Positions 1-11,890 of a DNA stretch of 64,000 bases are shown piece by piece; the stretch's first letter is position 1; each line of letters opens with the position of its first letter. The position numbers and the translations under genes were made by a program. The stretch comes from Isoetes taiwanensis. Taxonomy: Eukaryota; Streptophyta; Lycopodiopsida; Isoetales; Isoetaceae. The notes beneath the pieces are model-generated. The model saw only the letters and a list, made by a program, of their open reading frames with translations. It did not search any database and had not been told where the DNA came from. Location: assembly GCA_021234155.1 (NCBI GenBank), contig JAJEKV010000018.1, forward strand, positions 21,752,746 through 21,816,745, in the 5' to 3' direction.

Positions 1-850
1 CTGGCCGGCCATTTTGACGTTTCAAATTATATAACATTCCTCTGCTTTCTTTTGCATGTATTTAACTATCCAGCAAGTTTCAATGTTTGACAAACTCATA
101 CACAGTATTTAGCATTTGATCTGCTTTAAATACAAAGAAGTCCACATGGCTAAGTTGTGTTGCATAGGCACTATGTGTTGCCCTATAGTAGATTGGCATT
201 GGGGACGTAATCCACCAATAAATACCTATGGGTTTATTTCCAGTAACCGTGATTCTTGCATGCGAGGCGGGGATGCCACCGATGATCAACATTCTGTTTC
301 AGAACCCTGAAATCCGTTCATAGCCACAAGGTGGATGATCAACGATCGCCTTTACAGCATTCGGATAAGTGGAAGCAGCAGCGGCTAGGGTGGTGGCAGA
401 GGTGAGGTTACTGCCGCTTCGCCTCGCTTTCGGATCAGCAGCGAGCCATGAAGCAAAGACCTGGGGGTGGATGCTAGGCCATGATGCTTTCTAACTGCAA
501 GATTGAATATCACAAGCTTTCTCCAGATTTTTCCAGGGATGTAGTTTATAGACGATCTTCAACTTTGAGTCAATTTTGGTTGTATTTTCCCACTCCTTCC
601 TTGTAGTTCTTGAAGGATTTAATTCTCTTAGGTTGGGTCGACCTGGGATGGATGGGATTTATGCAGGCTGATTGGCTCAAAATCTGAAGAGGTAAAGTCT
701 TGCAGTTCTGTGAAGTATCTTGGATTTACTCTTACCCTTTCTTGCTGGCGGAAAGGCAAAGTGTGATTTAAAGAACAGATCAGGTACTCATGCACTTTTG
801 AGGCTTTCCAGTTTTTAAGCAAATAAATTACAGGATTTGAATAGAATGGC
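1..850. other. Unassigned intergenic sequence
   Basis: No gene is recognised. Short open frames exist on both strands, for example minus-strand 80-292 and 628-930. They match no family I know and lack convincing exon structure. The minus-strand 628-930 frame overlaps the start of a dispersed repeat, so it is more likely repeat-derived than a host gene. Confidence 0.4.
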
Positions 851-984
851 CGAGCTAGGGATATGATATAGGCAGGAAGATTACACATCTTGCACCAGGC
901 TTTTGAGGGAGGAGTCTGGCAGCTGGGCATATATTTTGTCTAGCCAGCTTCAAAATGATTGTCTACCCCGACAATGCAACATTT
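851..984. repeat. Dispersed direct repeat, copy 1
   Basis: This stretch recurs, diverged, at 1330-1459 in the same orientation. Shared blocks include GAGCTAGGG at the start, CCAGGCTTTT, TCTGGCAGCTGGGC/CCTGGCAGCTGGGC, GTCTAGCCAGCTT and CGACAATGCAACA near the end. The family is not recognised. It could be a fragment of an older transposon, because two copies sit within 500 bp in otherwise non-coding DNA. Confidence 0.6.
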
Positions 985-1329
985 TATTCGATACAATTCA
1001 CAGGTGATTTATTTGATTAATCTGAGAGACCAAAATCCATGAAGCGGTGGCAGTTTCTATGAGCAGAGTTGCAAACTGCTCTTCTTATACTGATTTGTTT
1101 TCTTTATTTCACTTCTTTGTATCTCGATAAGCTGTGCAATGGCAGCTGGTGGTATAGCTTGTCTTCTATTCTACTATTCTACTTCAAAAGTAGTATATAG
1201 GTAGAATTGGTGGTAGTTGTCATGATTAACAAGATGGACGTGCTTATTTATCAAGGATGCATGGGCTCCTTGATGGGATGATGAAAGTGGAAGACTCCCG
1301 CACAGGATGACCCTTTCCATGGAGATTGT

Positions 1330-1459
1330 CGAGCTAGGGGGCTATGCAGGAGCTTCTATATCTTGCGCCAGGCTTTTAGGGAAAGAGCCTGGCAGCTGGG
1401 CTTGTATTACGTCTAGCCAGCTTTAGGCTATATGTGACCACGACAATGCAACACTCTAC
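1330..1459. repeat. Dispersed direct repeat, copy 2
   Basis: This is the second copy of the 851-984 repeat. The order of the shared blocks is conserved, with small indels between them. No terminal inverted repeats or target duplications are visible around either copy. Confidence 0.6.
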
Positions 1460-3320
1460 TATGCACCTCAGACACAACATTTTGAGAATCAGGTTTTTTT
1501 AACCGTTGGTATCTATCTTATACTTCTTTTGTTTTGCTGCTACTCATTTGAATAAGTTTCAGTTCATAAAGGATGAAGAGGTTGAGGTAACTCCTGTAGT
1601 AATCCTCTGTGAAGTTTGAAACATTGTACTCTGTACTTTTTATTATATAAAATACAAAAACTTCCTTTTCTTCAAAAAAAAAAAACCACAAGGTGAAACC
1701 TTTGATGCATAGCAATAAGCAGACTGAATCTGTTTGCAATAGTTCGCAAAATAGAGCAGGAATTAGGTCATTTTGAAAGCAAGAATCAGCCATGTTTACA
1801 AAAATCTATCCAGCAAAGTTTCATTAAGTTTGAGAAAAAATAGCAACAAGCAAGAACATGCTCTTTTTTAATATCTTATATAGATCAAAGACTTGAAAAG
1901 TATTTTTTGGTCTTTTATCAGCTCGACCTACATGTCTCGGTGGATCATTTCTTTCCTTGTGGATGACGAATTCTACTGGAACTAGAGCATCCTGCCTTGC
2001 ACGGGCAAAAAACAATATAGTAGCAAAACCAACATTCACATTCCCAAGCACCCATAATACATCCAACCATTAATCAATCACCTTTTTGTGATGCATTCGA
2101 CCATGAGTAATCAACTCTGTTAGCTATTTCGATCCAATGCATGATGTATTTTGTTATAAAGTTTCTCAATGCACCTATATCCTTGAGGGCATTTCTTGGT
2201 AGGACACCTTTTCAAACCCCTTGAGGAAGCATTGGTCCACCCTCTGCACTTTCCTTCCACATTCTAATACGCTTTCTTGTCAATTACTCTTGAAACACAC
2301 CCAAGCCCATACATGTGGCGTGAGCCATGTGAATGAGAAGGGTGTGTGGTCGATCCCTGCAACACCTAAACACGTAAGCTAGAGAATTAATAATGAAAGA
2401 GGGTTAGACCATCTTATCTTCAGAGTAAGTCAATTTATGCTTTAGCTTACAAGTTAGCTACTAGCTAGATAAAGAGTTTGGTTATCAATTTTTGCCCTAG
2501 CTTAAAGTTAGCTAGTAGTAGCTAGATAAGGAGTTTGGATACTGAGTCTCGCGGCATTTCCTAAGATAAGAGTGCTTATTGACTGGTTGACAAGTTATAA
2601 GCCAAAAAAGCTAGGGTTGCACTTCCATCCGCCCCTCTCCCAATTTGTGAGGATAGGCTGGAGCTCGTAGACCACAATGATTATAAGAGAGCTTATAATA
2701 CTACTTCCAATAATCCAAGATCTTGCCAACATGTACACCTTGATGACCATGTTGAGTAGTGACATAAGTGTTCGTGAGTAGAACCATAAATTGATGCCAA
2801 TGGAACTGGAGCTTGGACACAATTTCCAAGGGATGAGAGTGAGAACGCTCACCAAAGTCTCTTCAAGGTAAGCCCCCCTTTAACCTTGCCCTTCATGGCA
2901 TCTTCAACTAGCTTGTCAGTCATGTCGATGCTCAGTTGAACTAGGTCATGTCTATGCTTCTACTCAGCTTGCAGTAGCCCCCCCAGTTGGTCCATAAAGA
3001 TCACAAGGTGGTTTGACTTGGGAGCTGAATAAGGTTTAAAGCCTCTAGACTAGGAGCATACTAACAAATGCATAGTAATCTTTCAGGCCAAGGATGTATT
3101 ACAAGAGATAATTCTTGTCCATGATATGCAATGAGCGCAAGCTTAACAACTCACCAAGATCATCCATAGAACATAACATACTCTCAAAGTTCATATATCA
3201 AGATCAAGCAGCAGTCTATATATCCACAATACGACATGCAACTCAGCTAGTAAAGTACCATGGAGAGAGTTGGACTAACTCTGTAGCATCCATAGCCAAG
3301 AGCTTAGAGATCAGGCGCTT
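1460..3320. other. Intergenic, no gene recognised
   Basis: Nothing here can be assigned. Minus-strand frames at 1824-2066 and 2595-2855 are open but match no family I recognise. A short duplicated motif built on AGCTAGATAA followed by GAGTTTGG occurs twice between about 2455 and 2540. Confidence 0.4.
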
Positions 3321-3325
3321 GTAGC

Positions 3326-3899
3326 TGTGACGTTCCACATATTTATACGCCTTTTTAAGTATAAATACATGACACGTCACTATGAATAATTAATGGCACA
3401 TTAATTATTCATAAGCTAAGGTTAGCTATGCTAATAATTAAATTATAAAGGTGGAAACCTAACCCATAACCCTAATTAGAATTTAGGGCTTAACCCAATA
3501 TTAAAAAGGGCTAAAATACCAAATTAGCTAATGTTAACCAATCTAGAGTTGCCACCTGGCCCAAATCGATTGGGCAAGGGAGAGTTACTAACTTGGTACC
3601 CAAATTGGGGTTTTACACCCCCATTTGCCCCAATTCGAATTGGGGGAGGTTGGTGGAGGAGGAGCTGTTGTTCCACCTTGTTCCAGCCAGAAGGATGGAG
3701 ACCCCGAGCGATAGTGGACCTAGCTTGATCCCGGTTAGTACGTAGATAGCTTGGATTCCTAGATAGTCATAGGACTAACCCTTGTATGCTCCGAAGGTAG
3801 CTAAGATTAACCCTTGTATGAATAGATGTATGGTTAATCTCTATTTTATGTTCTATTCGAAGTTATGGATGGATGGATGTATAAGGATAGCTTCCTTTC
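3326..3899 (+). repeat. 5' LTR fragment of collapsed element
   Basis: The first 574 bp of the LTR are present, nearly identical to 4238-4812. Similarity stops abruptly after GATAGCTTCCTTTC, where the 3' LTR copy continues for another kilobase. The breakpoint at 3899/3900 is therefore a deletion junction and not a natural LTR end. Confidence 0.85.
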
Positions 3900-4237
3900 A
3901 AACAGTTACCCGTATGTATAGAAAGAATGATTTCTAAATTAGATGAACTGTGAACTCATCACCACGAATGAAACAGTGAGACTTCCACAAACCTTGACTA
4001 TTGCCTTCTGACAGTCCTAAGCGATGATCATATCTGATCTATACCTCTACCTTTTATATCCCAGAGTTAAATTGCACATTACAAGTCATTTCAAACTTAA
4101 TCACTTTGAACATGACAACGTCTGTGTCACTTATAACCTCATGCTATCTCTTTAAGGAGGGGAGACTTCCTCCTAATGCATGATGTGTGCCCTGCAACAT
4201 GATGCTGAGGACAACATCATTTTTAAGGTGGGGAGAA

Positions 4238-5843
4238 TATGACGTTCCACATATTTATACGCCTTTTTAAGTATAAATACATGACACGTCACTATGAATA
4301 ATTAATGGCACATTAATTATTCATAAGCTAAGGTTAGCTATGCTAATAATTAAATTATAAAGGTGGAAACCTAACCCATAATCCTAATTCGAATTTAGGG
4401 CTTAGCCCAATATTAAAAAGGGCTAAAATACCAAATTAGCTAATGTTAACCAATCTAGAGTTGCCACCTGGCCCAAATCGATTGGGCAAGGGAGCAGTTA
4501 CTAACTTGGGACCCAAATTGGGGTTTTACACCCCCATTTGCCCCAATTCGAATTGGGGGAGGTTGGTGGAGGAGGAGCTGATGTTCCACCTTGTTCCAGC
4601 CAGAAGGATGGAGAACCCGAGCGATAGTGGACCTAGCTTGATCCCGGTTAGTACGTAGATAGCTTGGATTCCTAGATAGTCATAGGACTAACCCTTGTAT
4701 GCTCCGAAGGTAGCTAAGATTAACCCTTGTATGAATAGATGTATGGTTAATCTCTATTTTATGTTCTATTCGAAGTTATGGATGGATGGATGTATAAGGA
4801 TAGCTTCCTTTCTGTTCCTCCTATGTTGTATGGGTAAAAGGGGGGTAGAGACCTAAAGGCCATCTAGAAGTAGAGATGTTCCTAGATAGAACCCTTAAAA
4901 CCCAGTAAAAGTGGCCTGTGCACAAGAGCCAACCTAACTGGGGATGCTATGATGTGGTTCATCACCAGAGAACGAGTATGATGGTGAATCGGGGGTGGGG
5001 TCTTGCCTAGCGCGGCTACATGACTCCTATAGTGTGCTAGGCTTATAGTCGGTCACTGTGTGTGGGCCGGGTATGGGTCTGACACTCTCTGGGCCGGAGG
5101 GCGTGAGTCATATGTGACCGTCCTGGGCTCGAACGGGTTGGTGAGCTGACCTTTAGATTTAGAAGAGTAAGTCGAGATGCGGATCACGGGGGTCCTTGAG
5201 GGGGCACGTGTTCTCTAGCACACCCAGGGATCCGTCATACTCGGGAAGGAGACGCCTCTCCGACCTGCCTCATCGGACCGGGGAGATGTAACCCGGAGTA
5301 GTCCCGCAGGGTGATTCCTTGGGATTGCGTCTCCGGAGGGCTACAAGCACGTCATAGCATGATTGACCCTATATCGCAAAGTGTGCTGGCGGGAGGGACG
5401 GATGGAGTGGACTACCCTAGCCATTGTCTTATGCCAGCCAATGCCATGTTATATCTATGTCTGTTGTTATCTTGAGGCCCTGACCGTCAGTCACCCCCAT
5501 GGAGTCTGAGCCCGGGGTAGAGCCTTAGTTATGGTGTATTTTCTTTGTTATGTTGGTATTCTGTTGTTAGTATATTGATGATGATGGGCCACCCTTCGTG
5601 GTGGTATATTATTTATTAGTATTGTTGCTAGGTGCTAACATGTATATGTATGCTTCCGCTATATAGGATTCCCATAGAAGGCGTGGGACAAATGACACCT
5701 CCGTGTCCTTCACCCGAACACTTGGCCATCACAAGTGGTCCGAGTCAGACGGAGGGCCTTTCCGTGGTGATGGATTCGCCATGGGAGGGGAATTTTCCAT
5801 ATTTATACGATGCGAGCATCGTATGGATTCGGGGAGCGTCACA
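4238..5843 (+). repeat. Complete 3' LTR, 1,606 bp
   Basis: This copy starts TATGACG where the 5' copy has TGTGACG, a single substitution in the terminal dinucleotide region. It ends TCACA before the target duplication. The first 575 bp match the 5' fragment with few substitutions. The remainder (4813-5843) has no second copy in the window. Short open frames inside (5632-5847, 5703-5915) have no family match and I do not regard them as genes. Confidence 0.8.
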
Positions 5844-5848
5844 GTAGC

Positions 5849-6915
5849 AAGGCCGAAGTCCAAGGCCAAGGCACCAGAGCTGAGGCGTGCGATCCGAGGT
5901 AGGAGAATCAAATGAGAAGGTCTTTATCGAGAGATTCAAAATCATAAAGGTGACTTTAGTGTTCTAATGGGGTAATAATATTAACGTTGCATGCTATCAC
6001 GTTAATGGATATGCTAGGTCCTAGTATCCCCCTAACATGGGTGATATGGGTTATTGGAGACGTGAGGGTATCAGCATGGACACGTAACATTGGAAAGGTA
6101 ACGTAACATTCCAGGGTTGTGCGTACAACACTCCTCCTCTTTATGAAGACAGATCTTATCCTCGGCTTCGTTGCCATCAAGATTGACTTAAGTCACTCTG
6201 ATAAATAAAGCAATAATATTTAGTTATTATTGAAACTTTATCTAAAACATGAGGTATCTGCAATCCTATACTATCCTCCTATATTATAAAATTATCCCGT
6301 GTCTTCCATTAAGATCTAAATTGGACGGCCCGGATTTAATTAAATTGATGGAGAAGATGGTACCATGTAAGAAGCTATTTTTTTTTTTGTCTAGGGTTCC
6401 TGAAGGCAGCTATGGCGACTTCGAGCATGGCAGGCTACCTGTTTTCAAGATATGGCGACAGGGTATTTGAGATAGCTGAAGTGGCGTTTATGGTACTCTT
6501 CTCGTTAGGGTACCCAGAAGGAACATCTAGGCAAGGATTCCATCAAGCTCTTTGACGTCTGCTGTAAGAAAATGAGGTACAAATCAAAGATTCATGAGCA
6601 TGGCATTTTTGTTGTTGCTTCTACTCTAAACCTTGATGGTCCTTTCAATAATGTTGTTGCATATTTAGAGGTGTCATTCCTATGTTTATCACCATTTCTC
6701 AGCGCTTTCCTTTCTTTGATAACACACTTGATTTGGCCCATTCTATGCAAGTTCTTAGAGGTTGGATTCCTTACGAAATGTTTGAGTTTGTTCTCTATGA
6801 TATTTATAGAATACTTAGGCCCGGCAGTATCTTTTGGCGTGATCGTTTCTTTTGGCACGATTCAATACCAAATCCTTACATGTTTATCCCCTTTTTCGGC
6901 TTAGAGGATTTAGAT
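5849..6915. other. Unassigned sequence downstream of LTR element
   Basis: No gene is recognised. Overlapping frames at 6572-6904 and 6682-6996 read in different phases and look like chance openness in T-rich DNA. A remnant of an old element is possible but nothing diagnostic is visible. Confidence 0.35.
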
Positions 6916-7080
6916 TTTTGGGTTGCCCCTAGGGGCAAACCCTCGTTTATGTGGTATCCAGGTATATGCCGGCATATGCCTAGCATATACTGGTGACTGC
7001 TAAAAACTGGCTGGTGCCTGTAAGTGTTAGGTCGCCAGCGTTGTCGGGTGGATGCTGTGCAAACCGGCTAACCGGCTGGA
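6916..7080 (+). repeat. Promoter-like dispersed repeat, copy 1
   Basis: About 165 bp that recur in inverted orientation at 45155-45330. Shared landmarks in order are a palindromic GGGTTGCCCC...GGGGCAAACCC, ATATGCCTAG.ATATAC, a CGCC/GCGTTGT.GGG block, and GATGCTGTGCAAACCGGC followed by TAACCGGCT. Each copy sits just upstream of a coding-like stretch in its own orientation: the 6993-7442 frame here, the arogenate dehydratase pseudogene at the other locus. It may be a duplicated promoter/5' leader or the end of a mobile element. Confidence 0.65.
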
Positions 7081-7442
7081 AAAACAACGCATCCACAAGC
7101 AAGAAGCAGTCCATGCCATATTCTAAGCATGAAGACTTTGTGGATTCTAAGCATGGGATTTTGTGTGCTGTAGGTGGATGCCCTAAGCCTTCTCATGGTC
7201 GTGCTGGTTGTGCAAATCCGGAAAAATCCGGTCAGCTTGGTCGTCAGGCTGGCTTCCTTTATCTCCAAACCAAAGCAAGGAGCGGCTATGGAAAAGCATC
7301 AGTCTCTAGGATTGCAGAGCGCAGAACAGCTATGAAGCATGATCATATTCTTCCAGAAGGATGGCAAAACGTGGAGTCCCTAATTGGATCTTTCAAGCTG
7401 CAGCAGACACCGACAGGTACTTTGAATTCCATTTTGAATTGA
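6993..7442 (+). CDS. Unrecognised 149-codon open frame
   Basis: A 149-residue frame starts inside the promoter-like repeat and ends TGA at 7440-7442. Its central part is rich in K, R, S and G and includes HILPEGWQNVESLIGSFKL near the C-terminus, which reads like genuine coding sequence but matches no family I can name. The first 30 codons overlap the repeat that also lies upstream of the arogenate dehydratase pseudogene, so the true start, if any, is probably further in. It could be an exon of a split gene or a gene fragment. Confidence 0.3.
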   Translation: MTAKNWLVPVSVRSPALSGGCCANRLTGWKNNASTSKKQSMPYSKHEDFVDSKHGILCAVGGCPKPSHGRAGCANPEKSGQLGRQAGFLYLQTKARSGYGKASVSRIAERRTAMKHDHILPEGWQNVESLIGSFKLQQTPTGTLNSILN

Positions 7443-8400
7443 TGTAATGTTTGCTTTCAAATGATTCTTCTATCATGAAAAACGTCCATTACATGCCTTT
7501 AATTTCTACTCTTGGCCATTTCTTGAAGAAGTCTCTTGGCATGCTAGTCATGGGCAAATTGGCAGATGTAATGCACAGGTGGCAGATGTAATTGCACATG
7601 TTTGAGATTTTTTTGCTGTAATTGTTCTTCCAGATGCTTCCACACAAACTTAGTATGTCCAGCCTAGAGAGTTTACAAGTGCACAGGCCAGGTCACAACA
7701 TACACTTATTGGTATTTCGAATGCCATCTTCAGATGATGTAATGCTTACATTTCAAACGGACCTCTTAAGAAGCTGGTTCAGTAAGTGCAGGTTGCAGCC
7801 GACCCCTTAAGAAGCTGATTCAGAAACCCTTGTACCGTCAAGTGATATGTTCCTCTTTGCTTACTAAAACCAGTTCTTGATGCAGGTAATTTGATGCAAG
7901 GAATTCTAGACTGAACTAAAGCTATTTCTCTTGTCTGCTTGTAGTTCACATTATGGCTTCAATGAGCATTTTCATTTGCAGATTCGATGTTGCAGAAGTT
8001 CTCAATTTTGTGGTCTTATATTTCATCAAGGATTTAACTAAAGCGGTTTGTTCTGCAAGGTCGGTTTCTGCACAGAACCAGCTTAGAGTAGGCGGACCGG
8101 ATATTGTTTGTATCTATTTTTTCAACTTCGAAATTGTACCTATGCTAGGTAAATGCAGATAAAGCAATTACTGAGAGATGTTTGTATTCATGTGGACAAA
8201 TTTGCAAGATCTAGAAGAAGGAACAGAGCCGTAGTAGGTTTTCCATCAACTATTTAGTCTCTCTGTTTCTTTTCCCCAGGTATGCAACATCCAATATATA
8301 GCATCCAATATCTTTGTAATGTTGACTACTGTTCCGGTATTTGTCCCCTGGTTTATCTTATAGTTTTGTGGAATCCTTGATGTGCTACTGGGGCATTTGG
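7443..8400. other. Unassigned sequence before PPR remnant
   Basis: Short open frames at 7622-7810 and 7953-8162 share no recognised domain. TTTGCAG and GATGCAG tracts occur and could be relics of splice acceptors, but no exon series can be built. It may belong to the same decayed locus as the flanking coding-like segments. Confidence 0.3.
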
Positions 8401-8404
8401 AACT

Positions 8405-8846
8405 TATGGACCTGATTTGTTTACAATGCTATGATGCATAATCATGCAAAATGGGGAGAGGTTCCTGTTGCAATGGATTGCTATCAAGAAATGCAAAATC
8501 TGAATGTACCATTTTCCACAGTCACCTATGCAACTTAATAAATCTGTTTGCCAAGAATGGAAAATAGACAAGCAATGGAGCTCTATAATGAGTATCTTAC
8601 CCTGGCCTAAATCTAGATTTGCTTGTTTATAATATTGCACTTCTGGTTCTCCATAAATTGGAGCACATTGAAAAAGCTGAGTGGGTGTTTCAAGATATCT
8701 CTATTGCAGGCCTTTCACTAGATACAACATCATATTACGCTATGATAAACTTATGGGCTAAGTTGGAAAATGTGGCGAAAGTCAAAATATGGATGTTAGC
8801 CTCGCGAATTGAACCAAATCATGGCATTTTAAATGCAGTGATTTAG
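8405..8846 (+). pseudogene. PPR protein pseudogene fragment
   Basis: Pentatricopeptide-repeat sequence is spread over all three plus frames. Segments include an MMHNHAKWGEV block followed by AMDCYQEMQNLNV, then TYAT and NLINLFAKNGK in a different frame, QAMELYNEYLTL in a third, and from about 8611 a longer stretch with AEWVFQDISIAGL and SYYAMINLWAKLENV. These have the TY.LINL.AK.G...A..L spacing of P-type PPR motifs. At least three frameshifts and in-frame stops break it within 450 bp. PPR proteins normally bind organellar RNA; this copy cannot make one. Confidence 0.65.
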
Positions 8847-8849
8847 AGA

Positions 8850-11620
8850 GCATAGACAAGGCAATGTTGGCTCGTCCAATTGACTTTCAATTATCGATTT
8901 AATCTTGGATCTTTGGATCATATGGTGACTCACCGAAGCATTTGCAGCAGATGTACGCTTTGGGTAACTTTGGAATTCTCATTGTTATCAACGAAATTAC
9001 ATGGACCAGAAGTTGCAAATTTTCCTAGTACAATTTCTGTATCTTCTGTTAATCATATATGCATTAGTTATTGCATCTGGAAAGACCCATGAGAGTTTTG
9101 AAATGCAGCAATGGACACTGTATGCCAAGAATCATCATGGATCTTTTGGGTCGATTAGACTGTTGATTTATACCTTCCATATTTTGCGAGATCTTCGACA
9201 TTATTTTATGTCCAGCTTGTGGAGTCCCTCTCAGCTTGTTGTTCGAGAAGCTATATGATGAGCAGTGCGTTTTAAATCATCGTGTTCTATTCAAGTGGTG
9301 TTTCTCATATATGCGAATTATATTTCTTTTAGCATATACAACTGGATAGCTGCTATCTTCTTCTGCACATGACAGCCTGGATATTTGTTAGTTTTGGCAA
9401 AAACAATAGGAAGGACTTTCTTGCAATGCACTCTGTTACACACGAGAAACCAGAGTAAACATCTTATGAAACATACATGTGAGCAGATCCAGATGTACAA
9501 ATAGGCTGCAATGCTAAATTGCAATGCTAAATTGCCTGTAAAATTGCCCCTTAATGTATGATGCTTTTGTATTAATTTATATTAACAACATGACGAATAT
9601 ACCTGCACTATTTAAGACATGTAAACCAGCACCAGGTAAGCCAACTGTGCCATTTTGCAGGTCCGTAACAAAACAAAGTGAGAGCCATAAAGAGTCCTGC
9701 AAAGCAATTCAACAATAAGCACAACGCAGATTATTAGATTTGTATAACCAAGAAATGGAGTTCAAGAATCAAATATAGAAAACGTCCACTAAAACTGAGC
9801 ATAGCAATTCCAGCTAATCTATTAGCCTACTCTGGAAATAAGAAATTACTCTCGAAATGTTAAAAGGAGAAGGAAAATTGAAACCCAAGAAAAAAAGGGG
9901 AAAAGGGTGGATTGCTGCATTTATATCTCATGAGATTGAAGCATATGCTTTATCCTGCTATGTATTCATCTAAACTCTTGAGACCATGTATTCAGAACCA
10001 ATGTAGTACAAGAAATCAGCCAATTTGCACCTACATTCATTTATGACTTTATGAATGCTTGTATTTACATTCTTTCTGTTTGTTTTGTGAATCTCATATG
10101 CTTCACATAATCTAGTTTCTGATATTCTGTTTGGTCTAAAGAAGTGTAAATCTAGGAGCAATGTGACATTTTCTATTCTCCTATTACATACAATTGTAGG
10201 AGGACTGTTGCGCAATGCTAGCTAAAGAGCATTTTTCTTTTCAGGTCATTTCGGGGAAAGTATTTTATTGTCTTGAAGCTCGAGACCATGTAAGCTATAG
10301 TTACCCGGTGAGGCGGGATCTTTACGCCTACATGACCGATATTAAACTCGCACTTGATATCTATATAATTCTGCTAGAAGAGTGTTTAGAAAGAAGGGGT
10401 AGAGCATTTGACTTGGTAACTTGACTCAAAAGATGAGAGCATTCTAGAAGCTTAAGGACAATGCAGAATAAGGCCTATAAGTGCAATTTGCCATAGATCT
10501 AAGTTGATGTATATGTTGAAAAAGATCGTGCCACAGTCAAATAAATTAGATTACTGCTGTGTTTTAGTGAGGTTTGTATTTGGTTTTGTATATTTCTTAT
10601 GTTATAATGATGTGTTCAGTCGTTCTCATCTTCTTTATGTTTGATGTCCAGGATCATGATGCAAATGCTCCATAATCGTTGCCCATAAGCTTACTTTGAA
10701 GAAGAAGTTGACTTGCACCGGTTAGCAGATATTCTCACCGGCATTTGCTAAATGCCAGCTGCCTATTCCTACCAACATTGCCAACAACCTTTGCAGTGGT
10801 AGCCATCATTTGCTCCCAAAACGAAGTGTTTTGATGTTTTCAGTTGTATGTCAAGCATCTTAATTGTGCTTTGAAGTTGTGTTTTGATTATATCCATTTT
10901 TTTACTTTCTAGGTACTAGCTTGAATACAATGGTTCAAATGACACCTCATGTTTCACTTCGCAAACATCCAATAAGCGAATTTCTTTAAGATCTTTTGAT
11001 AGGTGCAAAATAAAGGAGAAGTAGTTAAATGCATAATAAGACAAGATATCAAGAAAAATAAAGGACAAGCAGTCAAATGCATAACAACAGACAAGATATC
11101 AAGGAAGCAAGAAATGGCCAGAATCTAGTCTATGAAGTGGACAAGTATTTCTATGAAGCATTAAAACAAGGTGTCTATAAGATAGTTAAACTAATAGTCA
11201 TCAAAGTCTTCTCCATTTATCTTCGATTAACCCTTACCTATTATGCAAAATATGGATAAGTTCTCTATAAAATGTCTTGAATTACTTTGCAAATTATGGG
11301 GTAACTTTATGGTTCATGTGGCTTAATATCCAATGACTTTACATTCGGCTTAAAATGCTTATCTAAGTACTAAACCCTAGACTCCGGACCATTGAGCACT
11401 AAAAACTCGAACCCCTTGTTGGTACTTGGTCTACTAGTATGATGTTCCATTAAACCATTAGAAGATATGCAAGACTTCTTAGTGATTGACATAACTAGTT
11501 GTTAGCATCAAGCTAGGAAATTGAGATATTAACGCGGGGCGGTTGGTATGGAAGACGACTTCATGATGTTGCCTTTAAATGTCGACGGCTTGTGCTACTA
11601 ACTACTTTTGGATCTCACCG
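8850..11620. other. Intergenic, AT-rich, no gene recognised
   Basis: No recognisable coding region or element termini. Short open frames at 8880-9258, 9970-10215 and 10215-10424 lack family signals. At about 11008-11100 a block of roughly 50 bp is imperfectly duplicated (ATAAAGGA.AAG.AGT.AAATGCATAA, then GACAAGATATCAAG). Confidence 0.4.
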
Positions 11621-11624
11621 CTAA

Positions 11625-11688
11625 GTTTTCTTTTATGTTTGAAATCCTTATTGATAGTTTTCTTTTATGTTTGAAATCCTTATTGATA
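11625..11688. repeat. Tandem duplication, 2 x 32 bp
   Basis: The 32-bp unit beginning GTTTTCTTTTATG and ending CTTATTGATA is present twice, head to tail, with no differences. This is probably a recent local slippage duplication. Confidence 0.9.
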
Positions 11689-11864
11689 GCACACCAAAAT
11701 AAGGCTACCTTCACATGTGAATAGGCTTCTCACCCTAAAAATTTGAACGAGGTTGAGATCGTCATCTAGAACAAGCTTCGATTTGGTCCCTTGTTTTTTT
11801 CTTTTTTGAGGTCAGGTTGGGGGCACCTGAGAAGAGTGTTCTAAGAGTCTCTTTTTATTTTTGA

Positions 11865-11890
11865 CTAGAAACGGTGCCACTGTTGTTGGG
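11865..11890 (-). mobile_element. Helitron 3' end (minus strand)
   Basis: Read on the minus strand, an imperfect hairpin TGCCCAACAACAGTGGCA is followed by CCGTTT and then CTAG, with T as the next base. This is the Helitron 3' signature: a short hairpin shortly before CTRR, inserted between A and T. It matches two other ends in the window at 47798 and 63211. The 5' end would lie at higher coordinates; a TC-start candidate is the complement of GA|T near 12670, but I cannot confirm it. Confidence 0.6.

Larger units (their letters stand above)
3321..5848 (+). mobile_element. Collapsed gypsy-type LTR retrotransposon
   Basis: The element runs from 3326 to 5843 and is flanked by the 5-bp duplication GTAGC (3321-3325 and 5844-5848). 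A 5' LTR fragment (3326-3899), beginning TGTGACG, matches the first part of a complete 3' LTR (4238-5843, ending GCGTCACA). Between them lie about 340 bp of internal sequence ending in a polypurine tract, AAGGTGGGGAGAA (4225-4237), directly before the 3' LTR. No gag or pol remains. The most likely history is an internal deletion that removed the rest of the 5' LTR and nearly all of the coding region. Gypsy is inferred from LTR length, the termini and the purine tract, not from protein. Confidence 0.85.

Noticed and set aside
5703-5945. Overlapping frames across the 3' LTR end
   Set aside because: They cross the LTR/host boundary and the target duplication, so cannot be an ancestral gene.
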